This document shows positions 46,011 to 54,339 of a stretch of DNA of 64,000 nucleotides, one piece after another. Where the stretch lies: contig NZ_FMUJ01000003.1 in assembly GCF_900100965.1 (NCBI RefSeq), positions 682,001-746,000 of the forward strand. The letters run 5' to 3'. Under the pieces are notes generated by a model, which saw only the letters and a program-made list of their open reading frames with translations, ran no database searches and was not told the DNA's origin. This stretch comes from Variovorax sp. EL159. GTDB taxonomy: Bacteria; Pseudomonadota; Gammaproteobacteria; Burkholderiales; Burkholderiaceae_C. Within the stretch, counting starts at the first letter, position 1. Each line of letters opens with the position of its first letter. The translations under genes and the position numbers were made by a program.

Positions 46011-48149
46011 TCAGTTGCTGCTTGCATCACGATGATGCCCTCGCGATGCATAGCGGTTCATGAGGGCAGCCTGTGCGCCATGCGCCTCGACGACAGGCGA
46101 AGCGCCCGCCTCGCCCGCATGCGTGTCGTGGTTGACGCGCGTGTAGATGCCGTCGCCGCCCAGGTCCCAGGCATCGCGCCCGTCGTGCAGGTAGGCCACC
46201 AGGCATTCGTCGATCAGGCGCTGGCGCAGCCCGGGGTCGGTCACGGGCCAGGCGAGTTCGACGCGCCGCATCATGTTGCGGTTCATCCAGTCGGCGCTCG
46301 ACAGGTAGAGCGACTCGTCTTCACCGTTGCGGAAGTAGAAGACCCGCGAGTGCTCGAGGAAGCGGCCGATCACCGAGCGCACGCGGATGTTGTCGGTCAG
46401 CCCCGGCACCTGCGCCGGCAGCGTGCAGGCACCACGCACGATGAGGTCGATCTTCACGCCCTTCTGCCCCGCGCGGACCAGCGCACCGATGATCTCGTCA
46501 TCGGTCAGCGCATTCATCTTGGCGACGATGCGGGTCGGCTGGCCGCTCGCGGCCGCCACGCCCAGCGCATCGATCTGCGTGACGAGGTTCTTGTGCAGGT
46601 CGAACGGAGCCAGCCACATGCGGTTGAGCTTGGGCAGCCGGCTCTGGCTTGCCAGATGGACGAACACGGCCTCCATGTCGGCCGTCAGCATCGGATCGGC
46701 CGTGAGGTGGCTGATGTCGGTGTACAGGCGTGCGGTGCGCGGGTTGTAGTTGCCGGTCGACAGGTGGCCATAGCGGCGCATCTGCTTGCCCTCGCGGCGC
46801 GTCACCAGCAGCATCTTGGCGTGGGTCTTCAGGCCCACCACGCCATACACCACCTGCGCGCCGATCGACTCGAGCATTTCGGCCCAGTTGATGTTGGCCT
46901 CTTCATCGAAGCGCGCCTTCAGCTCCACCACCACGGTGACTTCCTTGCCGCGGCGCACGGCTTCGCGCAGCAGGTCCATCAGCTCCGAGTCGGCGCCGGT
47001 ACGGTAGATGGTCTGCTTGATCGCCAGCACCTGCGGGTCGAGCACGGCTTCGCGCAAAAAGGCGAGCACGCCATCGAAGCTCTCGAAGGGCTGGTGGATC
47101 AGCACGTCGCCGCGCTGCAGCCGCTCGAAGAACGACTGGGCCGGCGACAGCGTGACGGGATACGACGCCGGGTACGGCGGAAAGCGCAGTTGCGGCTCGT
47201 CGATCAGGTCGATCAGTTGCGTGAGGCGCGCGAGGTTCACTGGCCCGTGCACGCGGTACAGGGCCTCCGGCGGCAGGTTGAACTGCGCCAGCAGGAAGCT
47301 GGCGAGCGATTCGGCGCAACTGGCCGACACCTCGAGGCGCACGGCCTGCCCGTAGTGACGATGCTGCAGGCCCTGGCGCAGCGCGGTGCGCAGGTTCTTG
47401 ACGTCTTCCTCGTCGACCGCGAGGTCGGAGTGGCGCGTCACGCGGAACTGCGAGAAGTCGCCCACCTCGCGGCCCGGGAACATGCTCGACAGGTGCGCCC
47501 GCACCACGCTCGACAGCGCCACGAACAGCGTCTTGCCGTCCGATACCTTGGCCGGCATGCGGATCAGGCGCGGCAGCACGCGCGGCAGCTTGACGATCTG
47601 GATCGGGTTCTCTCGCCCGAACGCATCCTTGCCGCCCAGCCGCACGATGAAGTTGAGCGACTTGTTCGCCACCTGCGGGAACGGGTGCGCCGGGTCCAGC
47701 CCGACCGGGATCAGCAGCGGGCGCACTTCGCGCTCGAAATACTCGCTGACCCACTTGCGCTGCGCGGGGTTGCGCTCGCCGTGCGAAATGATGTGGATGC
47801 CGTGCTTGGCAAAGGTCGGCATCAGCTCGTCGTTGTAGAGCGCGTACTGGCGCGCCACGAGCGTATGGGCCGCCTCGGCCAGGCGTTCGAAAGACTCGAC
47901 GGTGTAGGTGCCCTTGTGGTCACCGGCGCTGCCCGCAATCAGGTGCGGCGCAGCGCGCACTTCGAAGAATTCGTCGAGGTTCGACGAGACGATGCACAGG
48001 TAGCGAAGGCGCTCGATCAGCGGGACTTCGGGGCGATGGGCCCAGTCGAGCACCCGCTCATTGAATGACAGGATGCTGTGATCGCGGTCCAGCAGCGTGA
48101 ACGTGGGCGCCGCGACGTCGGGCGACAGGTCTGCGGGGGCGGATGGCAT
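46011..48149 (-). CDS. ppk: Polyphosphate kinase 1
   Basis: Makes polyphosphate from ATP; 712 aa, standard for PPK1. The N-terminal domain begins DRDHSILSFNERVLDWA and the catalytic histidine lies in GHLSTGNYNPRTARLYTD near residue 455; the second conserved His/Arg region is FRNGEDESLYLSSADWMNRN near 610. The ATG at 48149 (MPSAPADL) begins about 20 residues ahead of the conserved core; upstream in-frame codons lack a start context. Three PHO-like repeats stand 71-99 nt upstream, so it is probably PhoB-induced. It is followed by sixA. Confidence 0.96.
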   Translation of the reverse strand: MPSAPADLSPDVAAPTFTLLDRDHSILSFNERVLDWAHRPEVPLIERLRYLCIVSSNLDEFFEVRAAPHLIAGSAGDHKGTYTVESFERLAEAAHTLVARQYALYNDELMPTFAKHGIHIISHGERNPAQRKWVSEYFEREVRPLLIPVGLDPAHPFPQVANKSLNFIVRLGGKDAFGRENPIQIVKLPRVLPRLIRMPAKVSDGKTLFVALSSVVRAHLSSMFPGREVGDFSQFRVTRHSDLAVDEEDVKNLRTALRQGLQHRHYGQAVRLEVSASCAESLASFLLAQFNLPPEALYRVHGPVNLARLTQLIDLIDEPQLRFPPYPASYPVTLSPAQSFFERLQRGDVLIHQPFESFDGVLAFLREAVLDPQVLAIKQTIYRTGADSELMDLLREAVRRGKEVTVVVELKARFDEEANINWAEMLESIGAQVVYGVVGLKTHAKMLLVTRREGKQMRRYGHLSTGNYNPRTARLYTDISHLTADPMLTADMEAVFVHLASQSRLPKLNRMWLAPFDLHKNLVTQIDALGVAAASGQPTRIVAKMNALTDDEIIGALVRAGQKGVKIDLIVRGACTLPAQVPGLTDNIRVRSVIGRFLEHSRVFYFRNGEDESLYLSSADWMNRNMMRRVELAWPVTDPGLRQRLIDECLVAYLHDGRDAWDLGGDGIYTRVNHDTHAGEAGASPVVEAHGAQAALMNRYASRGHHRDASSN

Positions 48150-48219
48150 GGGCACTGATTCTGATGCAAGCGGCACGGGAGAACACGTAGGCTGAAATAT
48201 GACAGTGTCAGCCTCGCTT

Positions 48220-48248
48220 GTGACAGTTGCATGACATTCGTGTGACGC
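48220..48248 (-). promoter_or_regulatory. Triple PHO-box array upstream of ppk
   Basis: On the minus strand three 7-mers in 11-bp phase: GCGTCAC, ATGTCAT and CTGTCAC, separated by ACGA and GCAA. The last two match the PhoB consensus closely. The array ends 70 nt before the ppk start. Confidence 0.7.
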
Positions 48249-48328
48249 CCCTGTGCCGGCCGATGACGGCCTGGCGCCCGCCGGGGAAGAAGCAAGCGGC
48301 CCGGTGTCGGGCCGGGCGGCCGCTGGCT

Positions 48329-49207
48329 TCATGCGCCCAGGAAGTGCTTGCGGTAGCGCGCCGGCAGATCGTCGATGCGCATCAGCATCGGCAGGTCGGC
48401 GGCGTTGAAGTCCGGGTCCCAGGCCGGTGCGCCCAGCACCTTGGCGCCCAGGCGCAGGTAACCCTTGATGAGCGCCGGCGGCTCCACGTCGAGCGTGCTG
48501 TCGAGCCGTTCGACCGGCAGCGGCAGGCGGGGCTGCACCTGATATTGAATAGGCGCCATGTGCTTGGCCGACACCTGGCGCCAGATGCTGGCGGCCGCAT
48601 CGCCGTTCGTCACGCCGTTGTGTGACATCGGGATGCTCGCGCAGCCGATCATGGTGTCCAGTTTGTTGCGGTGCATGAAACCGGCCAGTGCACCCCACAA
48701 CGCCAGGATCACGCCGCCCTGGCGATGGTCCGGGTGGACGCAGCTGCGACCCAGTTCGACCATGCGTTCGCGCAGGTCGCGCAGCCGGGTCAGGTCGAAT
48801 TCGGTGTCGCTGTAGGTGCTGCCGACGCGGCGCGCCTGTGCCGGCGTGAGCACGCGGTAGGTGCCGATCACCTGTTGCGTCAGTTCGTCGCGCACCAGCA
48901 GGTGTTCGCAGAAGTCGTCGAACAGGTCGATGTCGTGGCCGGCCAGCGGCGACGAGACCCGGGCGCCCATCTCGCCGACGAACACGTCGTAGCGCAGGCG
49001 CTGGGCGGCGCGCACGTCGTCGAGGTGGCGGGCCCAGCCCACCGTGATGCCTTGCTTGGACTCGATGACCGGCGGAAGAATGACGGCCGGGGCCTGGGGC
49101 ACCGACGTGCGGGCTGCCGTCGAGGCGCCGGTTGCAGGAGCGGGCCACAAGGCCGCGCGCAGCCCGATCTGCGAAAGCGGAAACGTCGGGTTGGGCAGTT
49201 CTTTCAT
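48329..49207 (-). CDS. GNAT-family N-acyltransferase, OlsB-like
   Basis: A 292-aa acyltransferase of the group that includes OlsB, which joins a 3-hydroxy fatty acid to ornithine in the first step of ornithine lipid synthesis. The core shows QRLRYDVFVGEMGARV near residue 90, IDLFDDFCEHLLVRD, VIGTYRVL, ELGRSCVHPDHRQGGVILALWGA and IGCASIP, as in that family. The start at 49207 follows GAAAGGG; an upstream in-frame ATG lacks a site. Three PHO-like repeats precede it and it lies upstream of ppk, which fits phosphate-starvation lipid replacement. The partner OlsA is not in the window, so substrate is inferred. Confidence 0.78.
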   Translation of the reverse strand: MKELPNPTFPLSQIGLRAALWPAPATGASTAARTSVPQAPAVILPPVIESKQGITVGWARHLDDVRAAQRLRYDVFVGEMGARVSSPLAGHDIDLFDDFCEHLLVRDELTQQVIGTYRVLTPAQARRVGSTYSDTEFDLTRLRDLRERMVELGRSCVHPDHRQGGVILALWGALAGFMHRNKLDTMIGCASIPMSHNGVTNGDAAASIWRQVSAKHMAPIQYQVQPRLPLPVERLDSTLDVEPPALIKGYLRLGAKVLGAPAWDPDFNAADLPMLMRIDDLPARYRKHFLGA

Positions 49208-49256
49208 GGGGAACCCTTTCTGCCGAGGGAGTCTCCGCACCTGCGATGAAGCCGGC

Positions 49257-49285
49257 ATGTCAGGAACATTGCAGCCACATGACGG
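49257..49285 (-). promoter_or_regulatory. PHO-like repeats upstream of the olsB-like gene
   Basis: On the minus strand three 7-mers in 11-bp phase: CCGTCAT, CTGCAAT and CTGACAT (6, about 5 and 6 matches to CTGTCAT). They lie 50-78 nt before the start. No good -10 follows at the expected distance, so this is weaker than the pstS and ppk sites. Confidence 0.45.
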
Positions 49286-49351
49286 TGTTACAACGCGTCG
49301 GCACGGCTTCGGCGTCTAATGCGCTGGATTCGCGAAACGGAGTGTCAGCCC

Positions 49352-51031
49352 ATGCCTATCGACATCAGCAACACCGGCAACAGCCGCCTTCACCAGACCT
49401 TTCCGGTCCTCAGTGACACCGAGATTGCGCGCATCGCACGCTTTGGCAGCGTGCAGCGCTTTGCGCGCGGCGAGCGGTTGTTTACCGCCGGCGAAACCGG
49501 CCCCGGCATGTTCGTGCTGCTCAAAGGCATCGTGGCTGTCACGCAACGCGACGGCCTGGGCCATGTGGTGCCGATCGTTCGGCAGGGGCCGGGCGAGTTC
49601 CTGGCCGAAGTCGGGCAATTGAGCGGCCGCCCTGCCCTGGTCGACGGCCACGCCGACGAAGACGTCGAGGCACTGCTGGTGTCACCCGCGCAATTGCGCG
49701 CGCTGCTGGTGGCCGAAGCCGACCTGGGCGAACGCATCACGCGCGCACTGATCCTGCGCCGGGTGGCGCTCATTGAATCGGGCGCCAGCGGCCCGGTGCT
49801 GATCGGCCCGCCGCAGTCGCCCGACATGGCGCGGCTCGAGAACTTCCTGCGCCGCAACGGCTATCCCTATCACGTGGTCGATGCGGTCGAAGACCCCGAT
49901 GCCGCCGCGCTGCTGGCGCAGTACGGCGCGAGCCAGTTGCTCGTGGTCTGCCCCGACGGCTCGGTGCTGGTGAACCCAGGCGACGACGCGCTGGCGCGCT
50001 GCCTCGGCATGGTCGATACCGTGGCGCACGACGAACTGTTCGACGTGGCCGTGGTCGGCGCCGGTCCGGCCGGCCTGGCGACCGCCGTGTACGCCGCCTC
50101 CGAAGGGCTGCGCGTGATCGTGCTCGACTGCCGCGCCTTCGGCGGCCAGGCCGGCGCCAGCGCGCGCATCGAGAACTACCTGGGTTTTCCGACCGGCATC
50201 TCCGGCCAGGCCCTGGCGGGCCGCGCCTTCGTGCAGGCGCAGAAGTTCGGCGTCGAGATGCTGATCCCGGCCAAGGTCGTGTCGCTGGACTGCTCGCGCA
50301 ACAACGCGCTCGGCAGCCTGTCCGTTGCGCTGGCCGATGGCCGCACGATCAACGCACGCACGGTGGTCATTGCCAGTGGCGCGCGCTACCGGCGTCCCGG
50401 CGTGCCGCGGCTGGCCGAATTTGAAGGCCGCGGCATCTGGTATTGGGCATCGGCCATCGAGGCGAAGATCTGCGCGAACCAGGAAGTGGCGCTGGTCGGC
50501 GGCGGCAACTCGGCCGGCCAAGCGGCGGTGTTCCTGTCGCACCACGCGGCCAAGGTCAACGTGCTGGTGCGCGGACCGTCGCTGGCGGCCAGCATGTCGC
50601 GCTACCTGATCGATCGCATCGAGGCCACGCCCAACATCTCGCTGCAGCCTCACACCGAACTCGTGCGCCTGCATGGCGGTTCGGACGAAGGCCTTACAGG
50701 TGCGACATGGCGCTGCCACTCGACGGACAACGAGCACGACTGCCCGGCACGCAACATCTTCCTGTTCGTCGGCGCGGAACCCGAGACCTCGTGGCTCGAC
50801 GGCTGCGGCGTCTCGGTCGACAAGCACGGCTTCGTGCTGACCGGCACCGAGGCCAGCAGCGGCTTTCCGGCGCGGCCGGCCACCGCGCTCGAATCGAGCG
50901 TGCCGGGCGTTTTTGCCGTGGGCGACGTACGCTCGGGCTCGGTCAAGCGCGTGGGTGGCGCCATCGGCGAAGGCGCTGCGGCGGTCGCGCTGATCCATCA
51001 GCATCTGTCTTCGGCATCGGCGGTTGCCTGA
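49352..51031 (+). CDS. Cyclic-nucleotide-binding domain fused to thioredoxin-reductase-like flavoprotein
   Basis: A 559-aa fusion. Residues about 20-140 resemble a cyclic nucleotide-binding domain (FARGERLFTAGETGPGMFVLLKGIVAV, then GEFLAEVGQLSG). Residues about 155-230 form a small thioredoxin-like or linker domain (ARLENFLRRNGYPYHVVDAVEDP). From about 240 an FAD domain starts with VAVVGAGPAGLATAVYAASEG and an NADPH domain with VALVGGGNSAGQAAVFLS; GVFAVGDVRSGSVKRVGGAIGEGAA closes it. The CxxC redox pair of true thioredoxin reductases is absent, with GIWYWASAIEAKICANQ in its place. GGAG precedes the ATG. A UBP zinc-finger gene follows 51 nt later and may be its partner. Confidence 0.85.
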   Translation: MPIDISNTGNSRLHQTFPVLSDTEIARIARFGSVQRFARGERLFTAGETGPGMFVLLKGIVAVTQRDGLGHVVPIVRQGPGEFLAEVGQLSGRPALVDGHADEDVEALLVSPAQLRALLVAEADLGERITRALILRRVALIESGASGPVLIGPPQSPDMARLENFLRRNGYPYHVVDAVEDPDAAALLAQYGASQLLVVCPDGSVLVNPGDDALARCLGMVDTVAHDELFDVAVVGAGPAGLATAVYAASEGLRVIVLDCRAFGGQAGASARIENYLGFPTGISGQALAGRAFVQAQKFGVEMLIPAKVVSLDCSRNNALGSLSVALADGRTINARTVVIASGARYRRPGVPRLAEFEGRGIWYWASAIEAKICANQEVALVGGGNSAGQAAVFLSHHAAKVNVLVRGPSLAASMSRYLIDRIEATPNISLQPHTELVRLHGGSDEGLTGATWRCHSTDNEHDCPARNIFLFVGAEPETSWLDGCGVSVDKHGFVLTGTEASSGFPARPATALESSVPGVFAVGDVRSGSVKRVGGAIGEGAAAVALIHQHLSSASAVA

Positions 51032-51082
51032 AGCCGTTTATTCATTCGTCTCCCACACATCCCTGCAACAAGGAGCCTTCCG

Positions 51083-51346
51083 GTGCCCATCAAAGCCTGC
51101 GACCACGTGCCTGCGACCATTGCCCAGCCCCACACCCTGAAGGGCTGCGAAGACTGCCTGAAGACGGGCGACACCTGGGTTCATCTGCGCGTGTGCGTGC
51201 ACTGTGGCCACGTGGGCTGCTGCGACTCGTCGAAGAACCGCCACGCGACCCGGCACTCGAAGGCCGAAGGGCATCCGGTGATCCAGTCCATCGAGCCCGG
51301 TGAAGCCTGGATGTGGTGCAACGCGCACGAGAAACAGGTCGGCTGA
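51083..51346 (+). CDS. UBP-type zinc finger protein
   Basis: An 87-aa protein consisting of one ubiquitin-hydrolase-type zinc finger. Likely zinc ligands are Cys6, His8, Cys22, Cys25, Cys38, Cys41, Cys46, His54, His58 and His64; a final WMWCNAHEK adds Cys79 and His82. In eukaryotes the domain binds the ubiquitin C-terminus, but bacteria lack ubiquitin, so the ligand here is unknown. The start is a GTG preceded by AAGGAG at 8 nt. It follows the cNMP-flavoprotein gene and probably shares its transcript. Confidence 0.87.
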   Translation: MPIKACDHVPATIAQPHTLKGCEDCLKTGDTWVHLRVCVHCGHVGCCDSSKNRHATRHSKAEGHPVIQSIEPGEAWMWCNAHEKQVG

Positions 51347-51446
51347 AAAGGCTTGCGAAGGGCCAATTCCCGCGCCTGCACGCGGGTGGATTCGCGCGTA
51401 TATGCTGCGCGCTCGCATCACATCCACACCCACCGGAGCCCGCGAC

Positions 51447-52151
51447 ATGTCCGCATCGCCCATCGAGGTCTATTCATGGCCCACGCCGAACGGCCACAAG
51501 ATTCACATCATGCTGGAGGAGTGCGGCCTGCCCTACCGCGCGCATCCCGTGAACATCGGCAAGGGCGACCAGTTCGCGCCCGAGTTCCTGCAGATCAGCC
51601 CCAACAACAAGATCCCCGCCATCACCGACCCCGACGGTCCGGACGGCAAGCCGATCTCGCTCTTTGAATCGGGCGCCATCCTCGTCTACCTCGCCGGCAA
51701 GACCGGCCAGCTGCTGCCCACCGGCGACCGCGAGCGCTACGACGTGCTGCAGTGGCTCATGTTCCAGATGGGCGGCGTCGGCCCGATGCTCGGCCAGGCG
51801 CACCACTTCCGCATGTACGCGCCCGAGAAGATCGCCTATGCGATCGACCGCTACACCAACGAGGCGCGCCGCCTCTACGGTGTGATCGACAAGCAGCTGT
51901 CGAAGAACAGGTTCATCGCCGGCAAGACCTATTCGATTGCCGACATCGCCATCTTCCCCTGGCTGCGCAGCTGGGAAAACCAGGGCATCACCCTCACCGA
52001 CTTCCCGCACCTGAAGGCCTGGTTCGACGGCATCGCCGCGCGCCCAGCCGTGCAGCGCGGAGTGAAAGTGCTGGCCGATTTGCGCCAGCCGATCACCGGC
52101 GACAAGGAGCGCGAGATTCTTTTCGGCAAGACTCAGTACGAGAAACGCTGA
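51447..52151 (+). CDS. Glutathione S-transferase, YfcG/Ure2p-like
   Basis: Glutathione-dependent transferase or disulfide-bond reductase, 234 aa. The thioredoxin-fold N-terminus reads [24 protein letters not shown], with the asparagine-type active region (TPNG) of the Nu/YfcG class, then [31 protein letters not shown]. The C-terminal helical domain has the N-capping [15 protein letters not shown] motif. The ATG at 51447 follows CGGAGCC. It precedes the tRNA-Pro gene on the same strand. Confidence 0.92.
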   Translation: MSASPIEVYSWPTPNGHKIHIMLEECGLPYRAHPVNIGKGDQFAPEFLQISPNNKIPAITDPDGPDGKPISLFESGAILVYLAGKTGQLLPTGDRERYDVLQWLMFQMGGVGPMLGQAHHFRMYAPEKIAYAIDRYTNEARRLYGVIDKQLSKNRFIAGKTYSIADIAIFPWLRSWENQGITLTDFPHLKAWFDGIAARPAVQRGVKVLADLRQPITGDKEREILFGKTQYEKR

Positions 52152-52187
52152 ATCGGGTCAATATCCGGGCTAGAATAGAAGGCTTGT

Positions 52188-52264
<77 letters not shown>

Positions 52265-52273
52265 AAAAAAGTG

Positions 52274-52310
52274 AATGCCTGCAATGACTCATGTCGTTGC
52301 AGGCATTTTG
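52274..52310 (+). terminator. Intrinsic terminator of tRNA-Pro
   Basis: AATGCCTGCAA pairs with TTGCAGGCATT around a 12-nt loop and is followed by TTTTGCTTTT. Confidence 0.85.
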
Positions 52311-52441
52311 CTTTTCGGGGTCTGATTTTCTTTCCGGCGCTTCGTGATTCGTGGCTGGCTGTGCCGACGATGCGCATGTCTTCGAAGGGCGTGCAGGGCC
52401 TGACGATTGACGGCAAACCGCGTCTCACATTGGCATTGAAT

Positions 52442-52518
52442 TGGCCTGCCCGGAGGGGATCGAACCCCCGACAACCTGCTTAGAAGGCAGGTGCTCTATC
52501 CAACTGAGCTACGGGCAG
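52442..52518 (-). tRNA. tRNA-Arg (anticodon TCT)
   Basis: On the minus strand a 77-base cloverleaf with acceptor CTGCCCG/CGGGCAG, D arm GCTC/GAGC, anticodon stem CCTGC/GCAGG around CTTCTAA, T loop TTCGATC and CCA encoded. The first pair is C-G rather than the usual G-C. Confidence 0.95.
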
Positions 52519-52802
52519 ATTCCGGGTTGGACAGAGAAGCTGCAAGCGAAAGCTGGAGAGGCTTGCCTGGCCGGGTGCGAAAGCATTCGAGCTTTCGGCC
52601 GTCTGTTCCCAATGCAGGGCGACATTCCAAGCAAATCAACGACTTAGCCGCTGTTTCTGCAAACCGGGGAAGGCCGGATTCTACCCACTTCCGCGCCCTG
52701 GTCGTTGCCCCGACACCGCCATTCGATGCCGCTGCCAAGCGATTGCAAGCCAACGCAGCCCCACGCGGCAACGAACCGCTTTCGATCGAACGCCGGCGAG
52801 CG

Positions 52803-52991
52803 TCAGCGCCCGTCGTAAATCAGGCGCCAGACATTGCATCCATTCGGGCACTGCGCGTCTGGGTGGGCCTGCGCGGCAACGACCGGCTCGGCGGGACGGT
52901 ACTGGTCGGCAACGCGGTTGTTCGGAGAAGGCGCGCCGCCAAATGCGAGGGCGGTCACCCCCGCGGCAACCACTTTCGTAACCATCAGCAT
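52803..52991 (-). CDS. Small exported hypothetical protein
   Basis: A 62-aa product starting at the ATG at 52991, which has an excellent AGGAG six bases before it. A hydrophobic segment VTKVVAAGVTALAFGGA suggests a short signal peptide, followed by a proline- and glutamine-rich tail with two cysteines in QCPNGCNVW. The frame could open about 50 bases further upstream but without a ribosome site. No relative recognised. It lies between tRNA-Arg and another small unknown gene. Confidence 0.55.
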   Translation of the reverse strand: MLMVTKVVAAGVTALAFGGAPSPNNRVADQYRPAEPVVAAQAHPDAQCPNGCNVWRLIYDGR

Positions 52992-53060
52992 GATCGTCTC
53001 CTGCAGTGGGTCACGAACCCAACATAGACCTGCAGGAGACAAAAATCGCGAGGACTTACC

Positions 53061-53351
53061 CTATGCCTGCGAGGCCGGCTTCGCGGGCAGATCGCCCTCT
53101 CGCAGCTTGCGGCCGACCCACATCATTCCCGTCGCGTAATCGGCGGCGCCGACCTGGATGCCTCCCACGGTCCGAAGTGCGCCAGTCCCGTCGTCGGTGG
53201 CGGGGCCCTCCCCGGTGTACTCGCCGGGAACGAGGAGCCGGCCGTCCTTCAGGAAATCGGCAATGCGAAGCTCCCGCATGGCACGGCCCCAATGCCACTG
53301 CTTCTTGATGTCGTAGGTGCTCGTCTTCTTCGGGGGCTTGGATTTCTTCAT
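53061..53351 (-). CDS. Conserved-looking small hypothetical protein
   Basis: A 96-aa basic protein, KKSKPPKKTSTYDIKKQWHWGRAMRELRIADFL at its start (written here in part), then GEYTGEGPATDDGTGALRTVGGIQVGAADYATG. It has no membrane segment or recognised domain. The ATG at 53351 follows a poor ribosome site. Composition matches a genuine protein. Role unknown. Confidence 0.5.
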   Translation of the reverse strand: MKKSKPPKKTSTYDIKKQWHWGRAMRELRIADFLKDGRLLVPGEYTGEGPATDDGTGALRTVGGIQVGAADYATGMMWVGRKLREGDLPAKPASQA

Positions 53352-53461
53352 GGCAGGCAGTCCGGTGGCGCAAAAACTGCCGCGAGCATAGCCCGCCCCG
53401 CACATGGCACCGGCCGCCGCACGGCGATCACCGCACGTACAGCCCCAACCCAAGCTGCGTG

Positions 53462-53722
53462 CTACAGAAAAGCGCTGTCGTCGGCGGCCTCGACCGGATC
53501 GTCGCGCTCTTCCCGAGGGCCGATGTTCAGGTCTTCCGACAAGCCCTTCAGCACCGCATAACCGGCCTGCAAGGCGTCGGCGTAAGTGGAGAAACCTGCT
53601 GCCGCTTCCAGCAGCGGCTCGAACTCCATCGAGTGGTCGAAGGATTCGAGCAATACCCAGAAATAATCGCCGCCGTCGTGCTGGTCCACGGTCAGGGCGA
53701 TGGAGATCAGTTGGCCTGTCAT
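53462..53722 (-). CDS. Small acidic hypothetical protein
   Basis: An 86-aa soluble protein rich in acidic residues, with YFWVLLESFDHSMEFEPLLEAAAGFSTYADAL in the middle and a C-terminal EERDDPVEAADD tail. Some features resemble small stress-associated proteins of unknown function common in this family of bacteria, but I cannot name it. It is the first of three small minus-strand genes (53722 back to 52803). Confidence 0.5.
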   Translation of the reverse strand: MTGQLISIALTVDQHDGGDYFWVLLESFDHSMEFEPLLEAAAGFSTYADALQAGYAVLKGLSEDLNIGPREERDDPVEAADDSAFL

Positions 53723-53876
53723 GCGCGGATGGTGGCGCCTTCAAGTGACAGGCAGAAGAAAGAAACACGCCTGAAAACCGGTTGCCGGGCTCACCCCGAC
53801 AACCATCGCCAAAGCACTACATCCCTACGCGCTGAAGGCCTTCACACCGAATCGCGCAATCGGCGAAGCTTGCGGT

Positions 53877-54188
53877 ATGCCCACCGCGAATTCACGGTCG
53901 TTCCAGCTCTCCGGATGGCGCCTTGCAGCGTCGATCTACACGGTCGTGGGCGTCGTTTGCATCGTGGCCTGCGCCCTCGTGCCGGAAAGCGACGTGGGCA
54001 TGCTCATCGCCATTTTGGGTGGCCTTCCGTGGTCACTCAGCCTGCTGACCCTGGGGCTGTCGCCCGGCGTGGCGCACACGGCGCTGCTGCTGCTTGCCGG
54101 CAGTTGGGCGATCAATGCGGCGCTCCTGTGGTGGCTGGCGCTGCGTCGACGCCGGCAGGTGCATCGCGTGCCGTCGCACTCGGCATAG
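53877..54188 (+). CDS. Small membrane hypothetical protein
   Basis: A 103-aa protein with three hydrophobic segments (about residues 18-35, 42-62 and 67-88) and a basic C-terminus RRRRQVHR. Probably an inner-membrane protein. LPWSLSLLTLGLSPG is the most conserved-looking part. No function is evident. Confidence 0.55.
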   Translation: MPTANSRSFQLSGWRLAASIYTVVGVVCIVACALVPESDVGMLIAILGGLPWSLSLLTLGLSPGVAHTALLLLAGSWAINAALLWWLALRRRRQVHRVPSHSA

Positions 54189-54339
54189 CCGGACACGCGC
54201 AGCGGGGACAAGGCGCGCGCCCCTGGCCGGCTACGCCAGCCATTGCGCCAGCGAATCACAGCTATATCGCGCGCCCTCTTCTCCCGGTGCGCGCACGCGC
54301 GCAAGCTTGTCTGCTCCATTCACGACAAGGAGCGACACG

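Noticed and set aside
52441..52647. A plus-strand frame across tRNA-Arg
   Set aside because: It contains GIEPPTTCLEGRCSIQLSYG, another well-known reading of a tRNA gene in reverse.
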